64,000 nucleotides of DNA from positions 1 through 64,000 of the forward strand of contig OMYP01000001.1 of NCBI GenBank assembly GCA_900315345.1, given 5' to 3'. Under the pieces are notes generated by a model that worked only from the letters and a program-made list of their open reading frames with translations, was not told where the DNA came from and ran no database searches. This DNA comes from an uncultured Selenomonadales bacterium. Lineage in GTDB: Bacteria > Bacillota > Negativicutes > Acidaminococcales > Acidaminococcaceae. The first letter of the stretch is position 1. Every line of letters starts with the position of its first letter. A program made the position numbers and the translations under genes. Shown here in pieces: positions 1 through 7,936 of this stretch.

Positions 1-80
<80 letters not shown>

Positions 81-231
81 ACTTTATAGAAAGCCGATTT
101 GGCTCTTCTTATTTGTGTTTCAGAATTTCTTTGACTTTTTAGGTCCGTCCTTCTTACAAAGGACTGACCCGCACATTCATCTGGTTCGTTATTCAGTTTT
201 CAAGGTTCCGCCGTCAACCGACGACTTGATT
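81..231 (-). other. rrn leader region
   Basis: This is the transcribed leader between the rrn promoter and the 16S 5' end. It contains CTTGAAAACTGAATAA, which resembles sequences common in Firmicute rrn spacers and leaders, and a short inverted repeat around GTCCTTTGTAAGAAGGAC. A role in antitermination or RNase III processing is expected from other rrn operons and is not shown here. Confidence 0.5.
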
Positions 232-260
232 ATAATAGCACCCTTTTATAATTGTGTCAA
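232..260 (-). promoter_or_regulatory. rRNA operon promoter
   Basis: On the minus strand there is a perfect -35 TTGACA (255-260), a 17-nt spacer and a -10 TATTAT (232-237), with a second TATAAT-like hexamer 3 nt further on. The position, about 150 nt before the 16S 5' end, and the strength fit an rrn P promoter. No further promoter was recognised between 300 and 410. Confidence 0.85.
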
Positions 261-410
261 CCCCTCTTTTTAAATTTTTTCATAAAATTTTCCGGTACCG
301 ATTATATACCTTTTTCCTTCCTCTATTTATAATCTGATCTTTCAGACCGATACATGCTTTCGACACCTGAATGTTCTCCCTCAGAGACAGTCGCCGAAGC
401 CTTTAACCTC

Positions 411-440
411 ATAAAAAAAGAGAGGCAGAAGCCTCTCTTT
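411..440 (-). terminator. lysS terminator
   Basis: On the minus strand AAAGAGAGGC pairs with GCCTCTCTTT around a 4-nt loop and is followed by a T run. It lies 83 nt after the lysS stop and closes the greA-lysS unit before the rrn promoter. Confidence 0.85.
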
Positions 441-454
441 AAATTTTTAGTACA

Positions 455-490
455 CAATGAATTAAATAAGTCTGCGTGATTGTGTTGCAC
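455..490 (+). repeat. Partial copy of a short interspersed palindromic repeat
   Basis: ATTAAATAAGTCTGCGTGATTG resembles one arm of the element at 24412-24471 (18 of 22 positions by eye). The other arm is absent. It lies between the lysS stop and its terminator. Confidence 0.35.
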
Positions 491-522
491 ACAAAAAGCC
501 CGACCTTCAGTTGCCGCCCGTT

Positions 523-2067
523 TTATTCTTCAGCCCCGTCTGCTTCCGTCTTTTCCTGCGTCAGCGGTTTCATGGTGGGGAACAGCAGCACGTCACGAAT
601 AGAAACAGCCCCCGTCAGGAACATGATCAGGCGGTCGATACCGATGCCCAGCCCGCCGGTAGGAGGCAGCCCGTGCATCAAAGCGTTGATGAAATCTTCG
701 TCCATCATGCCGGCTTCTTCATCGCCGTTGGCCCGCTCTTCCATCTGCTTTACAAAACGTTCCCGCTGATCGATGGGATCATTTAATTCGGTGAAACCGT
801 TACACAGTTCACGGCCGTAAATAAAGCCCTCAAAGCGGTCTGTAATATCCGGATCCTCCACACTGCTCTTGGCCAGCGGGGAAATTTCCTTCGGATACTT
901 ATAAATAAATACAGGCTGGATCAGTTTATCTTCTACAAACTCATCAAAGAACGCATTGATGATCTTGCCCACGCCCCAGGATTCTTCATAAGCTACATGG
1001 GCTTCGTCGGCCATCTGCCGGGCCACGGCAATATCCTTCACACCGGTAAAATCCTTGCCGCTGTACTGTTTTACAGCATCAATCATGGTAATACGGGGCC
1101 AGGGACCAGCCAGATTGATTTCCTGTCCTTCGTAAACGATCTTCTGGGTACCCAGCACCTTCTGTGCCGTTTCCGTAACGATCTTCTCCGTAATATCCAT
1201 CATGGATTCCATATCGCCATAGGCCTGATACAGTTCCAGACTGGTAAATTCAGGATTATGTTTGATATCGATACCTTCATTACGGAAAATGCGCCCCATC
1301 TCGTAGACCCGCTCAAGCCCGCCTACGATCAGCCGCTTCAGATTCAGTTCCGTCGCAATACGCAGGTACATCTGGATATCCAGTGCATTGTGATACGTAA
1401 TGAAAGGACGGGCAGTCGCGCCGCCGGAAATGGTATTCAAAACCGGGGTATCCACTTCAAGGAACCCTTCATTATCCAGGATCTCACGAATACTCTTGAT
1501 AATCTGGCTGCGTTTGATGAAAACATCCTTCACATCCGGATTCACGATCAGGTCAACATAACGCTGACGGTAACGGAGATCCACATTCGTCAGACCGTGC
1601 CATTTTTCCGGCAGCGGTTTCAACGCCTTGGACAGGAACTCAAGTTTTTCCACACGGATGGACGGCTCTCCCATATGGGTTTTGAAGGCAGTACCCGTTA
1701 CACCTACGATATCGCCGATATCCATCAATTTAATGATGGAATAATCTTCTTCTCCCAGCACGTCTTTGCGGGTATACAGCTGGATCCTCCCTGTATTATC
1801 CTGCAGGTCCAGGAAGCTGGTCTTGCCGTGACCGCGGATAGCCATGACCCGACCGGCCACTTTCACTTCAATACCGCTGGCCTCCATCTCGTCCACATGA
1901 TCGTAAATTTCTTTCGTATGATGGGTCCAGTCAAAACGGTGCCCGAAAGGACGGATCCCCCGCTCTTCCAGCTTATGCATCTTATCGATGCGGTTCTGCA
2001 TCTGTTCGTTGATGTCCATCACTGCCGGAGCCTGCTTGCCCTGGGCATTCTTCTTTTCTTCTGCCAT
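523..2067 (-). CDS. lysS: Lysyl-tRNA synthetase, class II
   Basis: This enzyme charges tRNA-Lys with lysine in the cytoplasm. The 514-residue product has the usual class II layout: an N-terminal OB-fold anticodon-binding domain (about 60-160) and a class II catalytic domain. Motif 2 is visible around RIFRNEGID and motif 3 as the C-terminal GLGIGIDRLIMFLTG. Length is normal for the family (about 490-515). The ATG at 2067 is preceded by CAGGAGAA at good spacing. It follows greA by 14 nt and shares its promoter; the next gene downstream is 16S rRNA. The N-terminal 20 residues are charged and probably disordered. Confidence 0.98.
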   Translation of the reverse strand: MAEEKKNAQGKQAPAVMDINEQMQNRIDKMHKLEERGIRPFGHRFDWTHHTKEIYDHVDEMEASGIEVKVAGRVMAIRGHGKTSFLDLQDNTGRIQLYTRKDVLGEEDYSIIKLMDIGDIVGVTGTAFKTHMGEPSIRVEKLEFLSKALKPLPEKWHGLTNVDLRYRQRYVDLIVNPDVKDVFIKRSQIIKSIREILDNEGFLEVDTPVLNTISGGATARPFITYHNALDIQMYLRIATELNLKRLIVGGLERVYEMGRIFRNEGIDIKHNPEFTSLELYQAYGDMESMMDITEKIVTETAQKVLGTQKIVYEGQEINLAGPWPRITMIDAVKQYSGKDFTGVKDIAVARQMADEAHVAYEESWGVGKIINAFFDEFVEDKLIQPVFIYKYPKEISPLAKSSVEDPDITDRFEGFIYGRELCNGFTELNDPIDQRERFVKQMEERANGDEEAGMMDEDFINALMHGLPPTGGLGIGIDRLIMFLTGAVSIRDVLLFPTMKPLTQEKTEADGAEE

Positions 2068-2081
2068 GCCGATTCTCCTGA

Positions 2082-2567
2082 TTATTTAATCTTGGTAATT
2101 TTATACTGATGATCGCCTACGGGAGTACGTACCGTTACCACTGTCCCCACTTTTTTCCCCATAATTGCAGAGCCAATAGGGGATTCGTTGGAAATGCGTC
2201 CAGCAAAAGGATCTGCTTCCGTCGTTCCAACAACTGTGTAAGTCTGTACCCGATCCTCTTCAAATTCAGGATCCATATCCTCAATGGTGACGATTGCACC
2301 CAGTTCCACCTTGGTTTTGCGTTTCTTGGTATTATCAATAACCTTAGCGGTATTGACCATCTGCTCCAGTTCCAGAATGCGGCCTTCGATACGGGCCTGT
2401 TCATCCTTGGCGGAAACATATTCAGAGTTTTCGCTTAAATCACCGTGAGCGATGGCTTCGTGCAGCCGCTCTTCATTTTCCAACCGTTTGACAGTACGGA
2501 GTTCTTCCAGTTCTGCCTCCAGTTTTGCCAGGCCTTCCGCTGTCAGGATCGTTTCTTTTGTTGTCAT
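2082..2567 (-). CDS. greA: Transcription elongation factor GreA
   Basis: GreA binds the RNA polymerase secondary channel and stimulates cleavage of backtracked RNA. The product has an N-terminal coiled coil (about 10-75, with the typical GDLSENSEY motif whose acidic residues act at the polymerase active site) and a C-terminal FKBP-like domain ending in GTVVTVRTP. The ATG at 2573 lies one base from GGAGG (2575-2579), too close for initiation; the in-frame ATG at 2567 is 7 nt from it, giving 161 residues. It is the first gene of the greA-lysS unit. Confidence 0.97.
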   Translation of the reverse strand: MTTKETILTAEGLAKLEAELEELRTVKRLENEERLHEAIAHGDLSENSEYVSAKDEQARIEGRILELEQMVNTAKVIDNTKKRKTKVELGAIVTIEDMDPEFEEDRVQTYTVVGTTEADPFAGRISNESPIGSAIMGKKVGTVVTVRTPVGDHQYKITKIK

Positions 2568-2707
2568 TTCCATTCCTCCAGTTAAAGCATATATTAAAAA
2601 ATACCGTGTTGTCCGCTGATACAGGGATTATAACGGAAAAGCCCTGGTCAACATACCCGCATACAGAGGCAGTGAATAAAGCTCCCCGATAAATTCCTAA
2701 GGAAATT

Positions 2708-2723
2708 AATCGTAAAAACGATT
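2708..2723. repeat. Short inverted repeat at the greA transcription start
   Basis: AATCGT and ACGATT face each other across 4 nt. Relative to the greA promoter this covers about +1 to +16, so it could be a 5' hairpin or an operator. No function is demonstrated. Confidence 0.4.
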
Positions 2724-2730
2724 GCTATAT

Positions 2731-2759
2731 ATTATAAAATTTTCTATTATCCTTGTCAA
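2731..2759 (-). promoter_or_regulatory. greA-lysS promoter
   Basis: A perfect consensus promoter on the minus strand: TTGACA (2754-2759), 17-nt spacer, TATAAT (2731-2736). It starts 3 nt after the stop of the preceding AAR-like gene and gives a leader of about 155 nt before greA. Confidence 0.92.
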
Positions 2760-2762
2760 ATA

Positions 2763-3827
2763 CTATAAACGAGCATTTCGTTTTACCTGTTCTATAGTCT
2801 CCGGGGTAACTGCATGTTCAAAATTTCGGAAACCGGCCAAAGTAAAGCCGTGTTTATCCGCCAGAGCCGAAATCGTATCGATCTGGGAAGGCTTCAGATT
2901 CCTTCCGAGAGTAAAATTCTCGTATCGTTTTTCCAGAGCCAAAATCATAGTCTCCGCCATACAGGCAAAACATGTCTTTGGAGGAAAACCGAAATCAAAA
3001 TGAAAATCTACGTCACCGGGCACGTGTATGACGCCGCCTTCAATCACCAGTACGTCCTTCCGCCGGGCTGACACATTGCGGGATACATTCCGTGGACGGG
3101 CTACATCGCAGACCACGGCGCCTGATTTCAGGTCGGCAGGATCAATAATAAAATCCACCGCGCTGGTAACAGCAATGACCACGTCCGCTTTATGCAGGAT
3201 TTCCTTTATATCCGAACTTACTGAAAATGTGGCTGCTCCCTGCCCGTTCAGCTCCTGTGCCAGTTCTTCCAGAGGAGACAGCCTTCTTGCCACTAGGCTG
3301 ATATGCCGGACCTCCCGGGATAAAATACGGGCACAGGCAGAACCGATGGAACCGCTGGCACCGATAATGGCCACCTCTGCATCCCGCAGATCATGTCCCA
3401 GCAGACGGGCAGCTTCCCGTGTTCCCTGCAGGGCCGTGGCCACAGTGTAACTGTTTCCAGAAGTGACCGCTATATTAAGACGTTCTGCAATCGTAACACC
3501 GGCATCTCCGACAATTGAGGTAAAGGCCCCCAGTCCAAGGATCTTCGCCCCCAGTTCTTCCGCAATCTTTCCAGATTCCACGATCCGGTCAATGACAAAT
3601 TCCTCCGGCAGTTCCATCATCTGCTTCGCAGTCAGAGGACAGCCGATAAACCATCCTTCCGCTTCGGCATAGGGACTTTTTACACCCGTTATATGCGATA
3701 CCTTAAAGGGCTTTTTTTTTCGTAGCACATGCTCCAGCAAAGAATCCGGAATACATCTTATAAACGGCGAAACACGCCGCATATCCCCAATAGTCAGGGG
3801 ATGCAGAACAAACGCAAACTTTTCCAT
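2763..3827 (-). CDS. AAR-like NAD(P)-dependent reductase (predicted amino acid dehydrogenase family, COG5322)
   Basis: The 354-residue product resembles the family containing cyanobacterial acyl-ACP reductase. Shared features recognised by eye are GLGAFTSI near residue 97, a Rossmann glycine motif IIGASGSIGSACAR near 154-167, and the C-terminal FACMAETMILALE. In cyanobacteria the family reduces fatty acyl-ACP to aldehyde; in Firmicutes the substrate is not known to me, so no reaction is assigned. It follows the 3844-4776 gene by 16 nt and is probably co-transcribed with it. The ATG at 3827 has GGAG at 6 nt. No transmembrane segment is seen. A role in lipid or aldehyde metabolism is inference. 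Confidence 0.75.
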   Translation of the reverse strand: MEKFAFVLHPLTIGDMRRVSPFIRCIPDSLLEHVLRKKKPFKVSHITGVKSPYAEAEGWFIGCPLTAKQMMELPEEFVIDRIVESGKIAEELGAKILGLGAFTSIVGDAGVTIAERLNIAVTSGNSYTVATALQGTREAARLLGHDLRDAEVAIIGASGSIGSACARILSREVRHISLVARRLSPLEELAQELNGQGAATFSVSSDIKEILHKADVVIAVTSAVDFIIDPADLKSGAVVCDVARPRNVSRNVSARRKDVLVIEGGVIHVPGDVDFHFDFGFPPKTCFACMAETMILALEKRYENFTLGRNLKPSQIDTISALADKHGFTLAGFRNFEHAVTPETIEQVKRNARL

Positions 3828-3843
3828 CCTTTTCTCCGGCTCC

Positions 3844-4776
3844 TTACTGAAAATGGGTTACGGAAGGCACAATGCCATAGCGACGCACCAGCGCTTCGTA
3901 CTCTTCCGGGCGCAATGCCTCTCCTTTACCGGACGCAGCCACGATGGCCGCCTCCAGTACGTTGGTTCCAAAACTTCTCCCCTGCAGACAGGGGGTTGTG
4001 GTGACAAGGGTCTTTACACCGGCTTCCTGCAGTCTCTGCCTGTCAGCCGGGGTCACTGTATTCGTAATAATCGTCTTCCCGTCCATCCGGGCCGGCATGA
4101 AACGCTTAATGAACAAAAAATCGCCGGCGATAATATCGCTGTCCGCAAAATATTCGGGATGCCTGTCTATATGCTTTTCCTGTTTCTTTCCGGTGGGGTA
4201 CATCCATTTGATTGGAAGCTTTGTAATGACAGGGACAAGAACTGAAGCCCACCGATTCAGGGAAGACAGGCTGTAGATCGGAATATTGCAGCCCAGCCCG
4301 TAGATGATATCCCCGAAGACCGTCCGGCAATGTTGGGCATCCAGCGCTTCCGCCATGCCAAACCGGTCTACCGCACAGACAAGGAGCACTTTTTTCCCGT
4401 CGAACGTTACGATACGGTTATCTGCAAGATACTGCACTGCCATCCGTTCCAAGGTGTTTTTCAGGCCGCTTCCGTCCAGGACAGGCGTATGCCTGACCTG
4501 TTTCAGAAGCCTGGCGGATTCCGCAAACACATAACGGCGCTTTCCTGCAACCAGGTACAGGTCTGTCCCCCCTAACCCAATAGCATCTGCTTTTCCGTCA
4601 TAAAAGTGTAAAAGTTCCTCTGCCCTGCGGATATCCCCGTCAGTCCCTTTCCGGACCAGTTCGACAGTCGTATCCCCCAGCTCAAGGACGCCTTTGGCAT
4701 CGCGACTGGAAGAACCCAGGCTGATACTGATCACAGTTTTATTTTTCTTTGCTCCCTGCACATTATTTTTGTCCAT
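3844..4776 (-). CDS. Conserved Firmicute protein, annotated elsewhere as quinate 5-dehydrogenase-like
   Basis: This conserved protein of about 310 residues starts with VISISLGSSSRDAK and has a DAIGLGGTDLYL motif near residue 70. Homologues in anaerobic Firmicutes often carry the name quinate 5-dehydrogenase, from memory, but I see no clear Rossmann nucleotide-binding motif that would justify it. The partner gene downstream is the AAR-like reductase, 16 nt away, so the two probably act together. The start was moved from the ATG at 4782 to that at 4776 because GCAGGG lies directly against the first and 6 nt from the second. Function unknown. Confidence 0.65.
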   Translation of the reverse strand: MDKNNVQGAKKNKTVISISLGSSSRDAKGVLELGDTTVELVRKGTDGDIRRAEELLHFYDGKADAIGLGGTDLYLVAGKRRYVFAESARLLKQVRHTPVLDGSGLKNTLERMAVQYLADNRIVTFDGKKVLLVCAVDRFGMAEALDAQHCRTVFGDIIYGLGCNIPIYSLSSLNRWASVLVPVITKLPIKWMYPTGKKQEKHIDRHPEYFADSDIIAGDFLFIKRFMPARMDGKTIITNTVTPADRQRLQEAGVKTLVTTTPCLQGRSFGTNVLEAAIVAASGKGEALRPEEYEALVRRYGIVPSVTHFQ

Positions 4777-4818
4777 AAACATCCCTGCGATGAGATTTTT
4801 CCGAAATAATATTTTATC

Positions 4819-4847
4819 ATATTACTTTGAAATAAACAATCTGGCAA
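4819..4847 (-). promoter_or_regulatory. Promoter of the AAR-like gene pair
   Basis: Minus strand TTGCCA (4842-4847), 17-nt spacer, TAATAT (4819-4824). It sits between the dusB stop and the start at 4776, with a leader of about 35 nt. Confidence 0.65.
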
Positions 4848-4872
4848 ACGTGGCAACTGTACGAACTGCGAA

Positions 4873-5850
4873 TCATTGAACCTGCATTCCCTTAAGAAAT
4901 TCTCTGTAACGGTCAACTATTTCGCCCAGTTCTTCCAGCGTTTCCGCCTTATGGAATTTTTCCCTGTACCCGGAAGCACCGGGAAGACCTTTTATATAAG
5001 CTGAAGCGTGACTTCGCATCTCCCTGATGGCAACAGGTTCTCCTTTAAAATCCACTAACGCTCTTGCATGCTTCATAATTTGCAGCAGTTTTTCTTCCAC
5101 GGTGACTACAGGAATTTCCTTTCCCTCAAGGGCAGCCCGAAGCTGTGCAAACAGCCAGGGATTCCCGTAGGCCCCCCGGGCCAGCATCAGACCGTCGCAA
5201 CGCGTCTCTTCAAACATACGAAGACCGTCTTTCACAGAAAAAACATCACCGTTCCCAAAAACCGGAATCGAGACTGCTTCCTTAACCTGTCGAATGATAC
5301 TCCAATCCGCATTTCCCATGTAAAACTGATTGCGGGTACGCCCGTGTACTGCCACTGCCGCAACACCTGCATCCTCCGCTATCCTGGCAATTTCTTCCGC
5401 ATTCCGATGTTCTTCATCCCAGCCTGCCCGGAATTTCACCGTAACAGGTATTTTTACTGCTTTAACCATCGTTGCCAGAATCTTTCCTGACAGTTCCGGC
5501 GTTTTCATAAGGGCGGATCCTTCCCCGTTATTTACCACCTTAGGCACAGGGCACCCCATATTAAAGTCAATAATATCTGCACCGCGGTCTTCTACAATCT
5601 TAGCCGCTTCTGCCAATTCTTCCGGAACCGAGCCAAACAGCTGAATCGCCGTTGGCCGTTCCGCCGGATCGATCTGAAGCATGGCAAATGTTTTTTCATT
5701 GTTGTATAAAAGCCCTTTGGCGCTCACCATTTCTGAAACAGTAAGACCGCAGCCGAACTGCCTGCAGATGACCCTGTAGGGCAGATCGCTTATTCCTGCC
5801 ATTGGTGCAAGTACCAGGGGCGCATCCAGTTTTATATTTCCGATTCTCAT
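4873..5850 (-). CDS. dusB: tRNA-dihydrouridine synthase (DusB type)
   Basis: This is a flavoprotein that reduces uridines in the tRNA D-arm. The product begins with LDAPLVLAPMAGISDLPYR, the usual Dus N-terminus, and has the FMN-barrel motifs FNMGCPVPKVV, AVHGRTR and PVFGNGDV. The cysteine of NMGCPVPK is the expected active-site acid. The frame is open further upstream to 5964, but the ATG at 5850 has GGGG at 6 nt and matches family length (about 325 residues). The dusB-lysS neighbourhood is a Firmicute hallmark; here greA and the AAR-like pair lie between them. The 141 nt between dusB and coaX hold no gene or clear terminator. Confidence 0.95.
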   Translation of the reverse strand: MRIGNIKLDAPLVLAPMAGISDLPYRVICRQFGCGLTVSEMVSAKGLLYNNEKTFAMLQIDPAERPTAIQLFGSVPEELAEAAKIVEDRGADIIDFNMGCPVPKVVNNGEGSALMKTPELSGKILATMVKAVKIPVTVKFRAGWDEEHRNAEEIARIAEDAGVAAVAVHGRTRNQFYMGNADWSIIRQVKEAVSIPVFGNGDVFSVKDGLRMFEETRCDGLMLARGAYGNPWLFAQLRAALEGKEIPVVTVEEKLLQIMKHARALVDFKGEPVAIREMRSHASAYIKGLPGASGYREKFHKAETLEELGEIVDRYREFLKGMQVQ

Positions 5851-5991
5851 AATATCCCCGGGATAAAAACACGGACGGAAAGATTTTCTCCCCGCCCGCA
5901 TCAAATAAATTTTTACGAAAACACGGACTTCATAGCCCACATCCCCACAAAACGGTATACACACAACCGAACTTATAAAATCAGTTGGTCA

Positions 5992-6768
5992 TCACTTTTT
6001 GTTTTTTTCAAAAATAATGCGAAGGCCTTCCAGGGTCAGCATGGGATCTACTTCGTCAATGCAGTCGGTTCCCTGGGCCATAGTATTGCCAAAACCACCG
6101 GTTGCAATGACAAGTGCATCACCGCCCAACTCATCTTTCATCCTTGCTACGATTTCCTTAATGAGCCCGTAATATCCGAACATGATACCGGCACGCATTG
6201 CTTCCACCGTATTACCGCAGATGGATTTTTTCGGCGGGATCAGCTCGATACGGGGCAGTTTGGCTGTCCGCTGGAACAGAGCTTCGGAAGAAATACCGAT
6301 ACCGGGACAGATGGCGCCGCCCAGATATTCCCCGCCAGGAAGCAGGGCGCAGAAGGTAGTTGCCGTACCGAAATCGATGATGATCATGGGCTTTTTCAGA
6401 TGGGCATACTTGTCGTAAGCGGCAACTGCATTTACGATCCGGTCTGCACCGATCTCCTTCGGGTTTTCATACCGCAGCTGCAGTCCAATCTTCAGCCCCT
6501 GCCCTACAATCAGCGGCTTGATGTTGAAATAGCGTTCGCACATATGACAGAGCGGAACCAATACGGGAGGAACTACACTGGAAATGATAATATCCGTGAC
6601 CTGTTCCTTCTTCAGGCCGGCAAAGCCCAGCATGCTGGTCATGAACATGCCGAATTCATCTGCCGTCTTGGACCGGTCAGAAGAAAACCGCCAGTTGTCG
6701 ATCAGTTTTTTTCCGTCATAGATACCGGCTACCGTATTCGTATTGCCTACATCAATTACCAGTAACAT
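5992..6768 (-). CDS. coaX: Type III pantothenate kinase
   Basis: CoaX phosphorylates pantothenate in the first step of coenzyme A synthesis. It belongs to the ASKHA fold: DVGNTNTVAGIYDG at the N-terminus (phosphate 1), GADRIVNAVAAYDKY in the middle, and DFGTATTFCAL (phosphate 2). Length is 258 residues from the ATG at 6768, which has GAGGAGG at about 6 nt; the upstream ATG at 6783 would encode this ribosome binding site. The position after ftsH and birA matches other Firmicutes. Confidence 0.96.
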   Translation of the reverse strand: MLLVIDVGNTNTVAGIYDGKKLIDNWRFSSDRSKTADEFGMFMTSMLGFAGLKKEQVTDIIISSVVPPVLVPLCHMCERYFNIKPLIVGQGLKIGLQLRYENPKEIGADRIVNAVAAYDKYAHLKKPMIIIDFGTATTFCALLPGGEYLGGAICPGIGISSEALFQRTAKLPRIELIPPKKSICGNTVEAMRAGIMFGYYGLIKEIVARMKDELGGDALVIATGGFGNTMAQGTDCIDEVDPMLTLEGLRIIFEKNKK

Positions 6769-6864
6769 AAGCTGCCTCCTCAATAAGACATTTTTTTTGT
6801 CAAAATATAATACCTGATATAAAAAATCTTTTAACTCTCCATAATTTTATGTTTTCAGGACTTC

Positions 6865-6892
6865 AGTATATCAGAAATCTGTGTTTACGCAA
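6865..6892 (-). promoter_or_regulatory. coaX promoter
   Basis: Minus strand TTGCGT (6887-6892), 16-nt spacer, TATACT (6865-6870). It lies in the 141-nt space between birA and coaX, with a leader of about 90 nt rich in A and T. Confidence 0.65.
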
Positions 6893-6909
6893 GAAAAATT
6901 TTCACGGTA

Positions 6910-7908
6910 TCAGGAATACCGTTTTCCTACAGCTCCGGCCGGACGGATGGAAACATCTCCCGCAATCACCTTTTCCAGGGTGCCGTCCTCTTTTTTAACA
7001 ATGAGAAGACCCTCCTCATCAATGTCCACGGCAGTACCGAAATACGTTTTATCCGGTGCGATGACCTTCACTGCCTGTCCGATAGTGTCGGAATATTTTC
7101 TCCACTCCTCAAGGACCGGTCCGAAACCATTTTCTAAAACCGTTTCATACAAATCTTCAATATTCTTCAGGTAATCTGCCAGGATCTGCACACGCTGTAT
7201 AGGCTCTTCCGCCACATCCGCGACCGATATGGCCAGGTCCTTCAATTCATCCGGCACAATGGATTTAGGAACATTAGTATTGATACCGGTGCCGATGACA
7301 ATATAGTTGATCTTACCAAATTCAGCGCTCATCTCGGTCAGTATTCCAACCATCTTTTTGCCTTCCAGCAACACATCGTTGGGCCATTTGATTTTAGCGT
7401 TGACGCCTTTATATTTGTTAATGGCCTTGATGACCGCTACGGCAGCCAGTAAGGTACACTTAGACGCTTCCGAAGGCATGAAAGGCGGTCGCAGGATAAC
7501 GCTGCACCATACCCCGCATCCCATCGGGGAAAACCATCCCCGGGCCAGCCTGCCTTTCCCCCGGGTCTGTTCCTCAGCCACAACTACAAGGCCATCGGCG
7601 CATCCCTGGTCTGCCAGCCTTTTCCCCACTTCATTACTGGAGTTTGCTTCTTTTAAGTAGTGGATATGGTGCCCCACCCATTTCGTCTGCAGATGAGCCA
7701 CAATTTCTTCCGGCCTGAGCAGGTCCGGTGCTTTATGCAGTATATATCCTTTTTTGGGTACCGACTCAATATCATACCCTGCATTCTTTAAAGACTGGAT
7801 ATGCTTCCAAACCGCCGTACGGGAAACTCCCAGCCTGGCTGAGATATCTTCGCCGGAAACCGGTTCCGGCATATTCTCACGCAGCAATCCTAAAATTTTA
7901 GCACGCAT
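6910..7908 (-). CDS. birA: Biotin-[acetyl-CoA-carboxylase] ligase and biotin repressor BirA
   Basis: This enzyme activates biotin and attaches it to carboxylase carrier proteins. An N-terminal winged helix-turn-helix (about 1-60, with ISARLGVSRTAVWKHIQSL) suggests it also represses biotin genes. The ligase domain carries TRGKGRLARGWFSP (biotinyl-AMP loop), KWPNDVLL with the catalytic lysine, and a C-terminal SH3-like domain. The start at 7908 has GGAGG at 7 nt and gives 332 residues. The bifunctional form is typical of Firmicutes. It is 28 nt from ftsH, so probably co-transcribed. Confidence 0.96.
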   Translation of the reverse strand: MRAKILGLLRENMPEPVSGEDISARLGVSRTAVWKHIQSLKNAGYDIESVPKKGYILHKAPDLLRPEEIVAHLQTKWVGHHIHYLKEANSSNEVGKRLADQGCADGLVVVAEEQTRGKGRLARGWFSPMGCGVWCSVILRPPFMPSEASKCTLLAAVAVIKAINKYKGVNAKIKWPNDVLLEGKKMVGILTEMSAEFGKINYIVIGTGINTNVPKSIVPDELKDLAISVADVAEEPIQRVQILADYLKNIEDLYETVLENGFGPVLEEWRKYSDTIGQAVKVIAPDKTYFGTAVDIDEEGLLIVKKEDGTLEKVIAGDVSIRPAGAVGKRYS

Positions 7909-7936
7909 GCTGACGCCTCCGTATTGCAATGTAGGT

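Noticed and set aside
997-2109. A 370-codon plus-strand frame opposite lysS and other long frames opposite housekeeping genes
   Set aside because: They are antisense shadows of well-supported genes, with no ribosome binding sites and unlikely composition.
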